DNA from: SIG438 sp034117945
GTDB lineage: Bacteria; Bacillota; Clostridia; HGM11514
NCBI GenBank assembly: GCA_034117945.1
Contig: JAXEOR010000112.1
Location: 1-8,638 of the forward strand
Direction of reading: 5' to 3'
Length of the DNA: 8,638 bases
Each line of letters starts with the position of its first letter. Positions within the stretch are counted from its first letter, which is position 1. Below, piece after piece: positions 1 through 7,725 of this stretch. The position numbers and the translations under genes are program-made. The notes under the pieces were generated by a model, which saw nothing but the letters and a program-made list of their open reading frames with translations, did no database searches and had not been told where the DNA came from.

Positions 1-109
1 CCGTTTCGGTAGGAAAGGCCACCAGCCCGCCAGACCGAATCAGCTCCGCTGCGGGCTTTAACGCTTCATAGTCCTGTTCTCCTGCGACTCGAATGATTTT
101 CATAGACAT
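1..109 (-). CDS. sua5: Threonylcarbamoyl-AMP synthase (Sua5/YrdC/YwlC family), 5' part only
   Basis: Only the first 36 codons lie in the window; the gene runs off the left edge. The peptide begins MSMKIIRVAGEQDYEALKPA and continues to SGGLVAFPTET, which matches the N-terminal start of the YrdC domain (family pattern LVAFPTETVYGLGA). Family members make L-threonylcarbamoyl-AMP from threonine, bicarbonate and ATP, the first step of the t6A37 modification of ANN-decoding tRNAs in the cytoplasm. The ATG at 109 is preferred because an AAAGG lies 7 nt upstream; a second in-frame ATG at 103 would be too far from it. Whether it is the short TsaC or the longer Sua5 form with an extra C-terminal domain cannot be seen. 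It follows prfA by 102 bp on the same strand and appears to have its own promoter. The assignment rests on a short but very characteristic motif. Confidence 0.82.
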   Translation of the reverse strand, partial: MSMKIIRVAGEQDYEALKPAAELIRSGGLVAFPTET

Positions 110-179
110 TTCATAGCCTTTCTGCCCGCAAAATAGCTCCAAAGGATACGCTGTCTCTTACCGCGGGCGGATAAGGCGT

Positions 180-208
180 ATCATATCAATTCGGTATTTT
201 AAACTCAA
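180..208 (-). promoter_or_regulatory. Candidate sigma-A promoter for the sua5-like gene
   Basis: Read on the minus strand, TTGAGT (203-208, 4/6 to TTGACA) is separated by exactly 17 bp from TATGAT (180-185, 5/6 to TATAAT). The -35 box begins 4 bp after the prfA stop codon, so the sua5-like gene can be transcribed on its own as well as by read-through. The transcript would start near 173, giving a leader of about 65 nt. A short imperfect inverted repeat (CTTA.CCG / CGG.TAAG, 157-175) lies around the predicted start; it has no T-run and is not a terminator. The rest of 110-211 shows nothing else. Confidence 0.5.
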
Positions 209-211
209 ACA

Positions 212-1282
212 TTATTCCTGAGAAGCGGCCAGCTTCCGGCTTTGATCCTCTGTAATCAGTGCGTCGATCACTTCATCCAGAGCACCGCTTAAAATCGCGT
301 CCAGCTTGTGCAGGGTCAATCCGATCCGGTGATCGGTCACTCTGCCCTGAGGGAAGTTGTAGGTTCTGATCCGCTCACTGCGGTCTCCCGTTCCCACCTG
401 ACTTTTCCGCTGAGCCGCCACCTCCGCATGCTGCTTGGACTGCTCCTCCTCATACACCCGGGAGCGCAGAATTTTCATTGCTTTATCCTTGTTTTTGTGC
501 TGTGATTTTTCATCCTGACAGGACACCACAATCCCGGTAGGCAGGTGAGTGATCCGCACTGCCGAATCGGTGGTGTTCACGCACTGCCCTCCCGGGCCTC
601 CTGCCCGGAATACGTCAATTCTCAAATCGTTGGGGTTGATTTCCACCTCAACCTCCTCCACCTCCGGCAGAACCGCAACGGTCACGGTAGAGGTGTGGAT
701 TCTCCCTCCCGACTCGGTGGCGGGAATCCGCTGCACCCGGTGCACGCCGCTTTCAAACTTCAAGCGGCTGTATGCCCCCGCTCCCTCAATGCTGAAGGAA
801 ATTTCCTTATAGCCTCCGATGTCCGTGGGGCTGGAGGACAAAATTTCCGTTTTCCATCGCTTGCTTTCCGCATACAGCGCATACATCCGAAACAGCTCTG
901 CCGCAAACAAAGCCGCCTCGTCGCCTCCTGCGCCGCCCCGGATCTCGATAATTACGTTCTTGCTGTCGTTAGGATCCTTGGGAAGCAGCAAAATCTTCAA
1001 TTCATCCGACAGGCTGGCAATGGCCTCCTTGGCCTCGTCAAGCTGCATTTGCGCCATCTGCTTCAGCTCGCTGTCCGATTCCTCCCGCAGGATTTCCTCC
1101 GCCTCTTCTGCTTCCTCCTTGGCTGTGCGGTACTTCCGGAAGGTTTCCACAATAGGGCTCAGCTCGGCATGCTCCCGCATATATTTTTGCCACTGTCCCT
1201 GATCCGCAATCACATCCGGATCGTTAATTTTGTTGCTCAGCTCCTGAAATTTTGTTTCCAGAACTGCTAATTTATCAAACAT
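212..1282 (-). CDS. prfA: Peptide chain release factor 1 (RF1)
   Basis: RF1 reads UAA and UAG in the ribosomal A site and triggers release of the finished peptide. The 356-residue protein has the usual RF1 length. Seen in order: an acidic helical N-terminal domain (about 1-100), the conserved RGGAGGDEAA start of the core (115-124), the stop-codon-reading tripeptide Pro-Ala-Thr (187-189, PxT type, which marks RF1 rather than RF2), the catalytic loop GPGGQCVN with Gly-Gly-Gln at 231-233, and the RSERIRTYNFPQGRVTDHR block near 301-319. Cys rather than His follows GGQ, which I recall as common in clostridial RF1. The start at 1282 (MFDKLAV) is chosen because GGAG lies 6 nt upstream and family members begin MFDKL; in-frame ATGs at 1294 and 1315 would only add a non-conserved extension. 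It lies directly behind prfB on the same strand, with a hairpin-rich gap. The stop is UAA. Confidence 0.97.
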   Translation of the reverse strand: MFDKLAVLETKFQELSNKINDPDVIADQGQWQKYMREHAELSPIVETFRKYRTAKEEAEEAEEILREESDSELKQMAQMQLDEAKEAIASLSDELKILLLPKDPNDSKNVIIEIRGGAGGDEAALFAAELFRMYALYAESKRWKTEILSSSPTDIGGYKEISFSIEGAGAYSRLKFESGVHRVQRIPATESGGRIHTSTVTVAVLPEVEEVEVEINPNDLRIDVFRAGGPGGQCVNTTDSAVRITHLPTGIVVSCQDEKSQHKNKDKAMKILRSRVYEEEQSKQHAEVAAQRKSQVGTGDRSERIRTYNFPQGRVTDHRIGLTLHKLDAILSGALDEVIDALITEDQSRKLAASQE

Positions 1283-1332
1283 AACAATCTCCATTCCGCC
1301 GCCCTGTGTCGACAAAAATAGTAATGAAAGCG

Positions 1333-1417
1333 CTCTTATCAGCAGGGCAGGAAATGATAAGAGACGAAAAGACCCATGTGCAATGGGTCAAAGAAGCTTT
1401 TTCTATTACGCTTCTTT
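1333..1417 (-). promoter_or_regulatory. Three adjacent hairpins between prfB and prfA
   Basis: On the minus strand three inverted repeats follow one another. The first (1390-1417) has 8-bp arms, AAAGAAGC / GCTTCTTT, with the prfB stop codon in its 12-nt loop. The second (1371-1389) has 7-bp arms, GACCCAT / ATGGGTC, with a 5-nt loop, and starts with no gap after the first; it is followed by TTTTCGTC, so it resembles a weak intrinsic terminator. The third (1333-1340 with 1356-1363) has 8-bp arms, CTCTTATC / GATAAGAG, with a 15-nt loop, and ends about 50 nt before the prfA start codon. The structure could damp read-through into prfA, stop 3' decay of the upstream message, or act as a processing site. 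I see no convincing sigma-A promoter for prfA here. The pairing is read directly; the function is inference. Confidence 0.5.
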
Positions 1418-2522
1418 CTGATTCACGCTTGCTTTTAAATAGGCGTTGATAAAGCCGTCCAGCTCCCCGTCCATCACCGCTCCGATATTGCCCATTTCAT
1501 ATCCCGTCCGGTGATCCTTTACCAGATTATAAGGATGAAATACATAGGAGCGGATCTGGCTGCCCCAGGCGATTTCCTTTTGATCGCCCTTTAAATCCTC
1601 AATTTTTTCTTTGTTTTCCTGCTCCTTCAGCTCCATCAGCTTAGCCATCAGCATTTTCATGGCAATGTCTTTATTTTTGTGCTGTGACCGCTCGTTTTGA
1701 CAGGACACCACAATGCCGGTAGGGATGTGCGTAATCCGGATGGCGGAATCGGTTTTGTTGATATGCTGTCCGCCGGCGCCGCTGGAGCGGTAGGTATCTA
1801 TTTTCAAATCGTCCGGATTGATGTCAATTTTAATATCGTCATCCAGCTCGGGCATGACCTCCAAGGACGCAAAGGAGGTGTGCCGCCGGCCTGAAGCGTC
1901 AAAAGGAGAAATCCGTACCAAACGGTGCACACCCTTTTCCGCTTTGGCATAGCCGTAAGCATTCAGGCCGGAAATCATAAAGGTCACGCTTTTGATCCCC
2001 GCCTCGTCCCCTGCCAGAAAATCCAGGGTTTCAGTCTGAAAGCCCCTGCGCTCTGCCCAGCGAACGTACATGCGAAACAGCATTTCCACCCAGTCCTGAG
2101 CCTCTGTTCCTCCCGCTCCCGCATGAAGGGTTAAAATAGCGTTGTTTTTATCATAGGGACCGGACAGCAGCGTTTCCAGCTTCATTTGTTCCAGCCGAGA
2201 GGTCAGGGAGGAAACCCCCTCTTTCACCTCGTCCAAAACGGAAAGATCCTCCTCCTCATCTGCCATTTCCACCAGCACCGTAAGATCCTGCCAGGTGCGG
2301 TACAGGTCTTCAAAGGCCTCCGCCCGATCCTTTAAGCCCTTGATTTTTTGCAAAAGCTTTGAGGAGGCCTCCATATCGTCCCAAAATCCGGGCTGCACTG
2401 TTTGTTCCTCCAGCGCGGCAATCTGTTCCTTCAGTCCTGAAACGTCAAAGTGAATCCCTCAAATCATTGATTTCTTGTTCCATCCCCGTAAGGGTCAGCC
2501 GAGCCTCGTCAAACTCCAGCAT
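1406..2522 (-). CDS. prfB: Peptide chain release factor 2 (RF2), made by +1 programmed frameshift
   Basis: RF2 releases peptides at UAA and UGA. Translation starts at the ATG at 2522 (AAAGGAG 10 nt upstream), runs 25 codons to a CTT-TGA stop, slips +1 by skipping T2447, and continues at GAC (2446) to the UAA at 1406, giving 371 residues. The frameshift is normal for this gene, so it is not a pseudogene. With this join the Ser-Pro-Phe tripeptide that reads UGA falls at residues 205-207 and the catalytic Gly-Gly-Gln at 250-252, the same numbers as in E. coli RF2, which supports the reconstruction. The residue equivalent to E. coli K-12 Thr246 is Ser here. The core start GAGGTEAQDW and the SQHKNKD block are also present. 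The UAA is followed in frame by UAG, a tandem stop. The gene starts 38 bp after the SGNH hydrolase gene and is probably on the secA transcript; RF2 level is also self-controlled by the frameshift. Confidence 0.96.
2444..2459 (-). promoter_or_regulatory. prfB +1 programmed frameshift site
   Basis: On the minus strand the stretch reads AGGGATTCACTTTGAC. The slippery CTT codon is followed by the in-frame UGA and a C, the weak-termination context known from E. coli prfB (CUU UGA C). An internal Shine-Dalgarno-like AGGG sits at the same distance before CTT as in the E. coli AGGGGGTATCTTTGAC site. When RF2 is scarce the ribosome pauses at UGA, tRNA-Leu slips from CUU to UUU and full-length RF2 is made; when RF2 is plentiful a 25-residue peptide is released. 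This is the well-described autoregulatory circuit; the sequence elements are seen directly. Confidence 0.93.
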
Positions 2523-2560
2523 CCGTAATCAACTCCTTTGCTTATCCGTTATTTTATTGC

Positions 2561-3202
2561 TTAAAAGGTCATTAAAAAATGAGCCAGCCGCTGTGCAATC
2601 AAAGCGTTTCCCGCATCGTTGGGATGAAGCCCGTCCGGCGCATATTTTTCTCTCAGCACCTCAATATTCGGCTGGATCCCGGAAATGGCGAACAGATCCA
2701 GCACCGGAATGGAGTACTGTCTTGCAATTTCCTTGATTGCGTCCACAAAATCCGAAAGCACATGCCCGTCAAACCGGGGCTGGGTATCGTCTGTCCGGTG
2801 CAGGGGGGTCATGAACACAATTTGCTTTCCGCAGTATTTTTCAATCAGCTCTCTCATCAGAAAGTGGCAGGCGCCAATAAAGGTTTCCGGCGTTCTGTCC
2901 TCCGGGGTGCCGAAGGGAGCATCCCCGTGACCGTAGTCATTGGTTCCTCCGAACACCACGATAATATCTGCATCGTCATCCATCTGAGGAGCCCGCTGGC
3001 AAAAATCCAGATCATAGCGTTCATTTTCAGAGGGCTTTTTCTGACGAGCCAGGCGGGTTCCGCCGATGCCGTAGCCTCTTGCCTCCGCCAGATGATAGAT
3101 GTTTTTCATAACATTAAAATAAATATGGTCTGGGCTGCTGGTTCCAGCCCCCTCTGTAATACTGTCTCCCAAAAAGTTAATTTTTTTTCCTTCGATAATC
3201 AT
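2561..3202 (-). CDS. SGNH/GDSL-type hydrolase (esterase/lipase-like), cytoplasmic
   Basis: This 213-residue protein has all four SGNH blocks: GDSITEG with the nucleophile Ser14, GIGGTR with the oxyanion Gly near 47-48, GGTND with Asn88, and DGLHPN with Asp190 and His193 completing the catalytic triad. Such enzymes hydrolyse ester bonds (acyl, acetyl or sugar esters); the substrate cannot be told from the sequence. No signal peptide or membrane segment is visible, so it should act in the cytoplasm. The start at 3202 is chosen because AGGAG lies 9 nt upstream; the in-frame ATG at 3226 has no ribosome binding site and would add eight residues before the conserved region. It lies 49 bp after secA and 38 bp before prfB with no terminator on either side, so it is probably co-transcribed with both. 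Its location between an export ATPase and a release factor gives no clear hint to its role. Confidence 0.9.
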   Translation of the reverse strand: MIIEGKKINFLGDSITEGAGTSSPDHIYFNVMKNIYHLAEARGYGIGGTRLARQKKPSENERYDLDFCQRAPQMDDDADIIVVFGGTNDYGHGDAPFGTPEDRTPETFIGACHFLMRELIEKYCGKQIVFMTPLHRTDDTQPRFDGHVLSDFVDAIKEIARQYSIPVLDLFAISGIQPNIEVLREKYAPDGLHPNDAGNALIAQRLAHFLMTF

Positions 3203-3251
3203 GGGTATCTTCTCCTGTTTCTTCATTATTATGTTTTATTTTTTTGTTTGA

Positions 3252-5999
<2,748 letters not shown>

Positions 6000-6102
6000 A
6001 ATCCTTCCTTGCCCTTCTCCTGCCTATTCTTTCTTTCATTCTCCGCAGGATGAGAATTCGCTTTTTCCTCGTTTTCATAACAGCTTATCATAGTATCATC
6101 TT

Positions 6103-6131
6103 ATTATATCATAAAAATTCCAATACATCAA
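6103..6131 (-). promoter_or_regulatory. Extended -10 sigma-A promoter for the secA operon
   Basis: On the minus strand, TTGATG (6126-6131, 4/6) and a perfect TATAAT (6103-6108) are 17 bp apart, and TG sits one base before the -10 box (extended -10). The transcript would start near 6096, leaving a purine-rich leader of about 97 nt with several AGGAG-like stretches and one small inverted repeat (ATTCTC / GAGAAT, 6038-6057). No known riboswitch or leader peptide was recognised in it. Confidence 0.75.
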
Positions 6132-6156
6132 CCAATAAATTTAAATTTTTTTTGCA

Positions 6157-6187
6157 ACCTTTCGACAATTTGAAAGGTATATATAGT
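6157..6187 (+). promoter_or_regulatory. Candidate promoter with palindrome for the stalk-domain gene
   Basis: A TATATATAGT run offers -10 boxes (TATAGT 6182-6187 or TATATA 6180-6185, each 5/6), but no good -35 box lies 16-18 bp upstream; TCGACA (6162-6167) is too close. Overlapping the place where a -35 should be is a perfect inverted repeat, ACCTTTC (6157-6163) and GAAAGGT (6172-6178), separated by 8 bp. This could be an operator or an activator site making up for a weak -35. The gene start follows about 40 bp later, behind an AAGGAG ribosome binding site. The repeat is certain; the promoter role is inference. Confidence 0.35.
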
Positions 6188-6226
6188 GTAAGGACAAAAA
6201 ATAAGCTACATAAGGAGATGAAACCC

Positions 6227-7486
6227 ATGTGGAAACAAAAAACAGCAGCAGTAGTGATTAGTGCAGGAATGGCGGCGGCATGCCTGGCCTTTCCCTGTGC
6301 CGCAGAGGAACAGGAGCTGACCGTTATGCCGATTTCCGGTCAGGTCACGGAGGAACTGGCTGAGCCCATTGCCGTAAACAGCTTAACCCGGGAAGAGGGT
6401 TCTCTTTTGCCTGTTCGTAAAATAGCGGAGCATTTCGGATATACCGTAGGCTGGCAGGAAGAGGGCAATATTGTGACCTTAACCAAGGGCGCCCAGTATA
6501 TTACCTTTGCAGCCGGACAGGACGCATACACCTTTTCTAAAACCGCGCCCCAGTCTTTGGGCGCCGCTCCCGTGATTGAGGCGGATGTTACCTATGTTCC
6601 CGTTGTGTTTTATACCGATTTTCTGGGACTGAACTGCCATGCTCTGGAGAATGGGGAATATTCCGTTGTGCAGCCTTCTCGGGCGGAAGTGACCGAGATG
6701 CTGGAGGACGGTCGGATCATGGTGAAGGATGAGCATCGGGGCGATGTGATTGTTGCCGTGACCGAACAAACGATTCTGACCGCAAACGGACAGGTTGTTT
6801 CTGCCGATCTGCTGGAGCAGGGGCAAACCCTTCGGATTGAGTACGGGGCAGCGATGACTGCTTCCTTGCCTCCCCAGGGAACAGCCATTCAGATTGAAAT
6901 TTTGAATCTGCCGGAAGAGATCTCGGAGGAAGCCGAAGCAGGGGTTGCCTTTGAAGGGGTGATTTCTGAGCTTCCGGGAGAAGGAAAAGTGATGATTACA
7001 CCGGATGGACAGGATGATCCGGAGCAGGCCATTTGCCTGATGGTTTCTGAGGAGACCAAAATCACCAAAGGCAATGACAAAAGAATTTATTTCATTGACG
7101 ATTTAACGGTGGGAACCAAAATTTCCGGAACCCATTCCCAAGCCATGACCATGAGCATTCCTCCCCAGACTCTTGCTCTTGAAATTCATATAGAATCTCA
7201 GGAGGAGGCAGTACAAGAGGAGCAGGGTGTTGCCTTTGAAGGGATCATCAGCGAGGTGGATGAATCCGGCAAGGTTTTGGTGCTGCCGGAGGGCGCAAAG
7301 GATGCAACCGAAGGAATTTGCCTGATTGTTTCGGAAAATACCCAAATTACAAAGGGGAATGACAAAAGAATTTACACTCTTGATGACCTGACCGTGGGTA
7401 CCAAAATTTCAGGAGTTCATTCCAATGTGATGACCAGAAGCCTTCCTCCTCAGACGGCGGCGATGGAAATTAAAATTGAAGAATAA
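6227..7486 (+). CDS. Secreted stalk-domain protein (copper amine oxidase N-terminal-like) with three C-terminal repeats
   Basis: The 419-residue product has a signal peptide: MWKQK, a hydrophobic stretch (7-22) and a likely cut near CAA|EEQ (24-27). A lipoprotein reading through Cys19 (MAAAC) is possible but the lipobox is poor. Residues about 34-148 look like the stalk domain named after copper amine oxidase N-termini (SLLPVRKIAEHFGYTVGWQ...NIVTLTKG), a surface-protein module in clostridia that does not itself imply oxidase activity. Then come three beta-rich repeats: a divergent one (152-226) and two close ones (239-323 and 334-418), each ending in an S-[IL]-PPQ...EI-IE pattern. The repeats recall DUF3221/OB-like domains; this is a resemblance, not a search result. 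The start at 6227 has AAGGAG 9 nt upstream; the ATG at 6218 touches the ribosome binding site, and an in-frame ATG at 6050 would add residues from the promoter region. No LPXTG or other wall anchor is visible. It is a single-gene unit with its own terminator. Confidence 0.85.
   Translation: MWKQKTAAVVISAGMAAACLAFPCAAEEQELTVMPISGQVTEELAEPIAVNSLTREEGSLLPVRKIAEHFGYTVGWQEEGNIVTLTKGAQYITFAAGQDAYTFSKTAPQSLGAAPVIEADVTYVPVVFYTDFLGLNCHALENGEYSVVQPSRAEVTEMLEDGRIMVKDEHRGDVIVAVTEQTILTANGQVVSADLLEQGQTLRIEYGAAMTASLPPQGTAIQIEILNLPEEISEEAEAGVAFEGVISELPGEGKVMITPDGQDDPEQAICLMVSEETKITKGNDKRIYFIDDLTVGTKISGTHSQAMTMSIPPQTLALEIHIESQEEAVQEEQGVAFEGIISEVDESGKVLVLPEGAKDATEGICLIVSENTQITKGNDKRIYTLDDLTVGTKISGVHSNVMTRSLPPQTAAMEIKIEE
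6941..7195 (+). repeat. In-gene tandem repeat, copy A (protein residues 239-323)
   Basis: It encodes an 85-residue unit starting GVAFEGVISE and containing ITKGNDKRIY and DDLTVGTKISG. It aligns without gaps to copy B; hand counting gives 57 of 85 identical residues. The best-kept parts are the ITKGNDKRIY and LTVGTKISG blocks and PPQT. Confidence 0.85.
7226..7483 (+). repeat. In-gene tandem repeat, copy B (protein residues 334-419)
   Basis: This is the second copy of the 85-residue unit, starting GVAFEGIISE and running to the C-terminus. It is separated from copy A by a 10-residue acidic linker (SQEEAVQEEQ), and a similar acidic linker (EEISEEAEA) precedes copy A. Residues 152-226 look like a third, older copy. 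This suggests internal duplication during the gene's history. Confidence 0.85.
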
Positions 7487-7522
7487 ATTTGCAAGCAATT
7501 GATTTTTGTCCTGGAACGCAGC

Positions 7523-7566
7523 CGGCGGAAGCTTTTTAAAAGCTTCCGCCGATTGCTTTATTTTCT
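7523..7566 (+). terminator. Strong rho-independent terminator of the stalk-domain gene
   Basis: Perfect 14-bp arms, CGGCGGAAGCTTTT (7523-7536) and AAAAGCTTCCGCCG (7538-7551), flank a single T; the loop will in practice be the AT-rich centre over a GC-rich stem. A T-rich tail (ATTGCTTTATTTTC) follows on the plus strand. It starts 36 bp after the stop codon. On the minus strand the hairpin has no T-run behind it, so it works best for the plus-strand gene, although it may also block transcripts of the convergent hydrolase gene. Confidence 0.88.
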
Positions 7567-7629
7567 GGGTTTTTGGATGTGCTCGTCCTTAATCTCCTTG
7601 CGCAAGGCATAGGCACTTCTTTTTGTCAT
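7558..7629 (-). CDS. Possible 23-codon small ORF, unknown
   Basis: An ATG at 7629 opens a 23-residue, strongly basic reading frame starting MTKRSAYALRKE and ending in UAA 6 nt before the terminator hairpin. GGAGG lies one base upstream (too close), and AGGGGG lies 7 nt upstream (good spacing). A 12-bp perfect palindrome, CCTTGCGCAAGG (7596-7607), lies inside it. It is downstream of the alpha/beta hydrolase gene on the same strand. I do not recognise the peptide. It may be a real small protein, a decayed piece of a longer gene, or chance. Confidence is low because so short a frame carries little statistical weight. Confidence 0.25.
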   Translation of the reverse strand: MTKRSAYALRKEIKDEHIQKPRK

Positions 7630-7643
7630 GCCTCCACCCCCTC

Positions 7644-7708
7644 ACGAACGGTCGCTTAAGCAGCTCCGCTACATTTCCTCGGCGTAAAAACCTTGTTTTT
7701 ACGTTCGT
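7644..7708 (-). other. Structured intergenic stretch, possible ncRNA or repeat element
   Basis: A perfect 9-bp hairpin with a 3-nt loop, CGTAAAAAC / GTTTTTACG (7683-7703), sits next to a longer-range pairing, ACGAACG (7644-7650) with CGTTCGT (7702-7708), which closes a domain of about 65 nt; the two helices share two bases. The internal stretch includes the palindrome GCTTAAGC (7654-7661). It begins 17 bp after the hydrolase stop codon (minus strand). There is no T-run in the right place, so it is not a normal terminator, and it matches no RNA family that I can name. It could be a 3' UTR structure, a small RNA or a genome-wide intergenic repeat. Confidence 0.35.
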
Positions 7709-7725
7709 CAATGTGTGCTTGCGGC

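Noticed and set aside
545..1270. Long open frame (241 codons) on the plus strand opposite prfA
   Set aside because: It mirrors the prfA coding region completely, and its translation shows no family motif.
2398..2522. prfB could be read as broken, with a 25-codon fragment ending in TGA and the rest out of frame
   Set aside because: The break lies exactly at a CTT-TGA-C slip site with an SD-like AGGG, and the joined protein puts SPF and GGQ at the expected residues. This is programmed frameshifting, not a mutation or sequencing error.
6038..6057. Inverted repeat ATTCTC / GAGAAT in the secA leader as a possible riboswitch or attenuator
   Set aside because: Six base pairs with an 8-nt loop is within chance. 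There is no T-run, no competing structure and no leader peptide.
6050..6226. N-terminal extension of the stalk-domain protein from an upstream in-frame ATG
   Set aside because: It would run through the secA promoter and its own promoter, has no ribosome binding site, and would bury the signal peptide. AAGGAG 9 nt before 6227 decides the start.
6241..6300. Lipoprotein signal (MAAAC, Cys19) in the stalk-domain protein
   Set aside because: The -3 position is Ala instead of Leu/Val/Ile, and the hydrophobic stretch continues beyond the Cys to a better signal peptidase I site at about residue 26.
7683..7703. The AT-rich hairpin after the hydrolase gene as its terminator
   Set aside because: No T-run follows the hairpin on the minus strand and the stem is poor in GC. 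It is kept as an unexplained structure instead.
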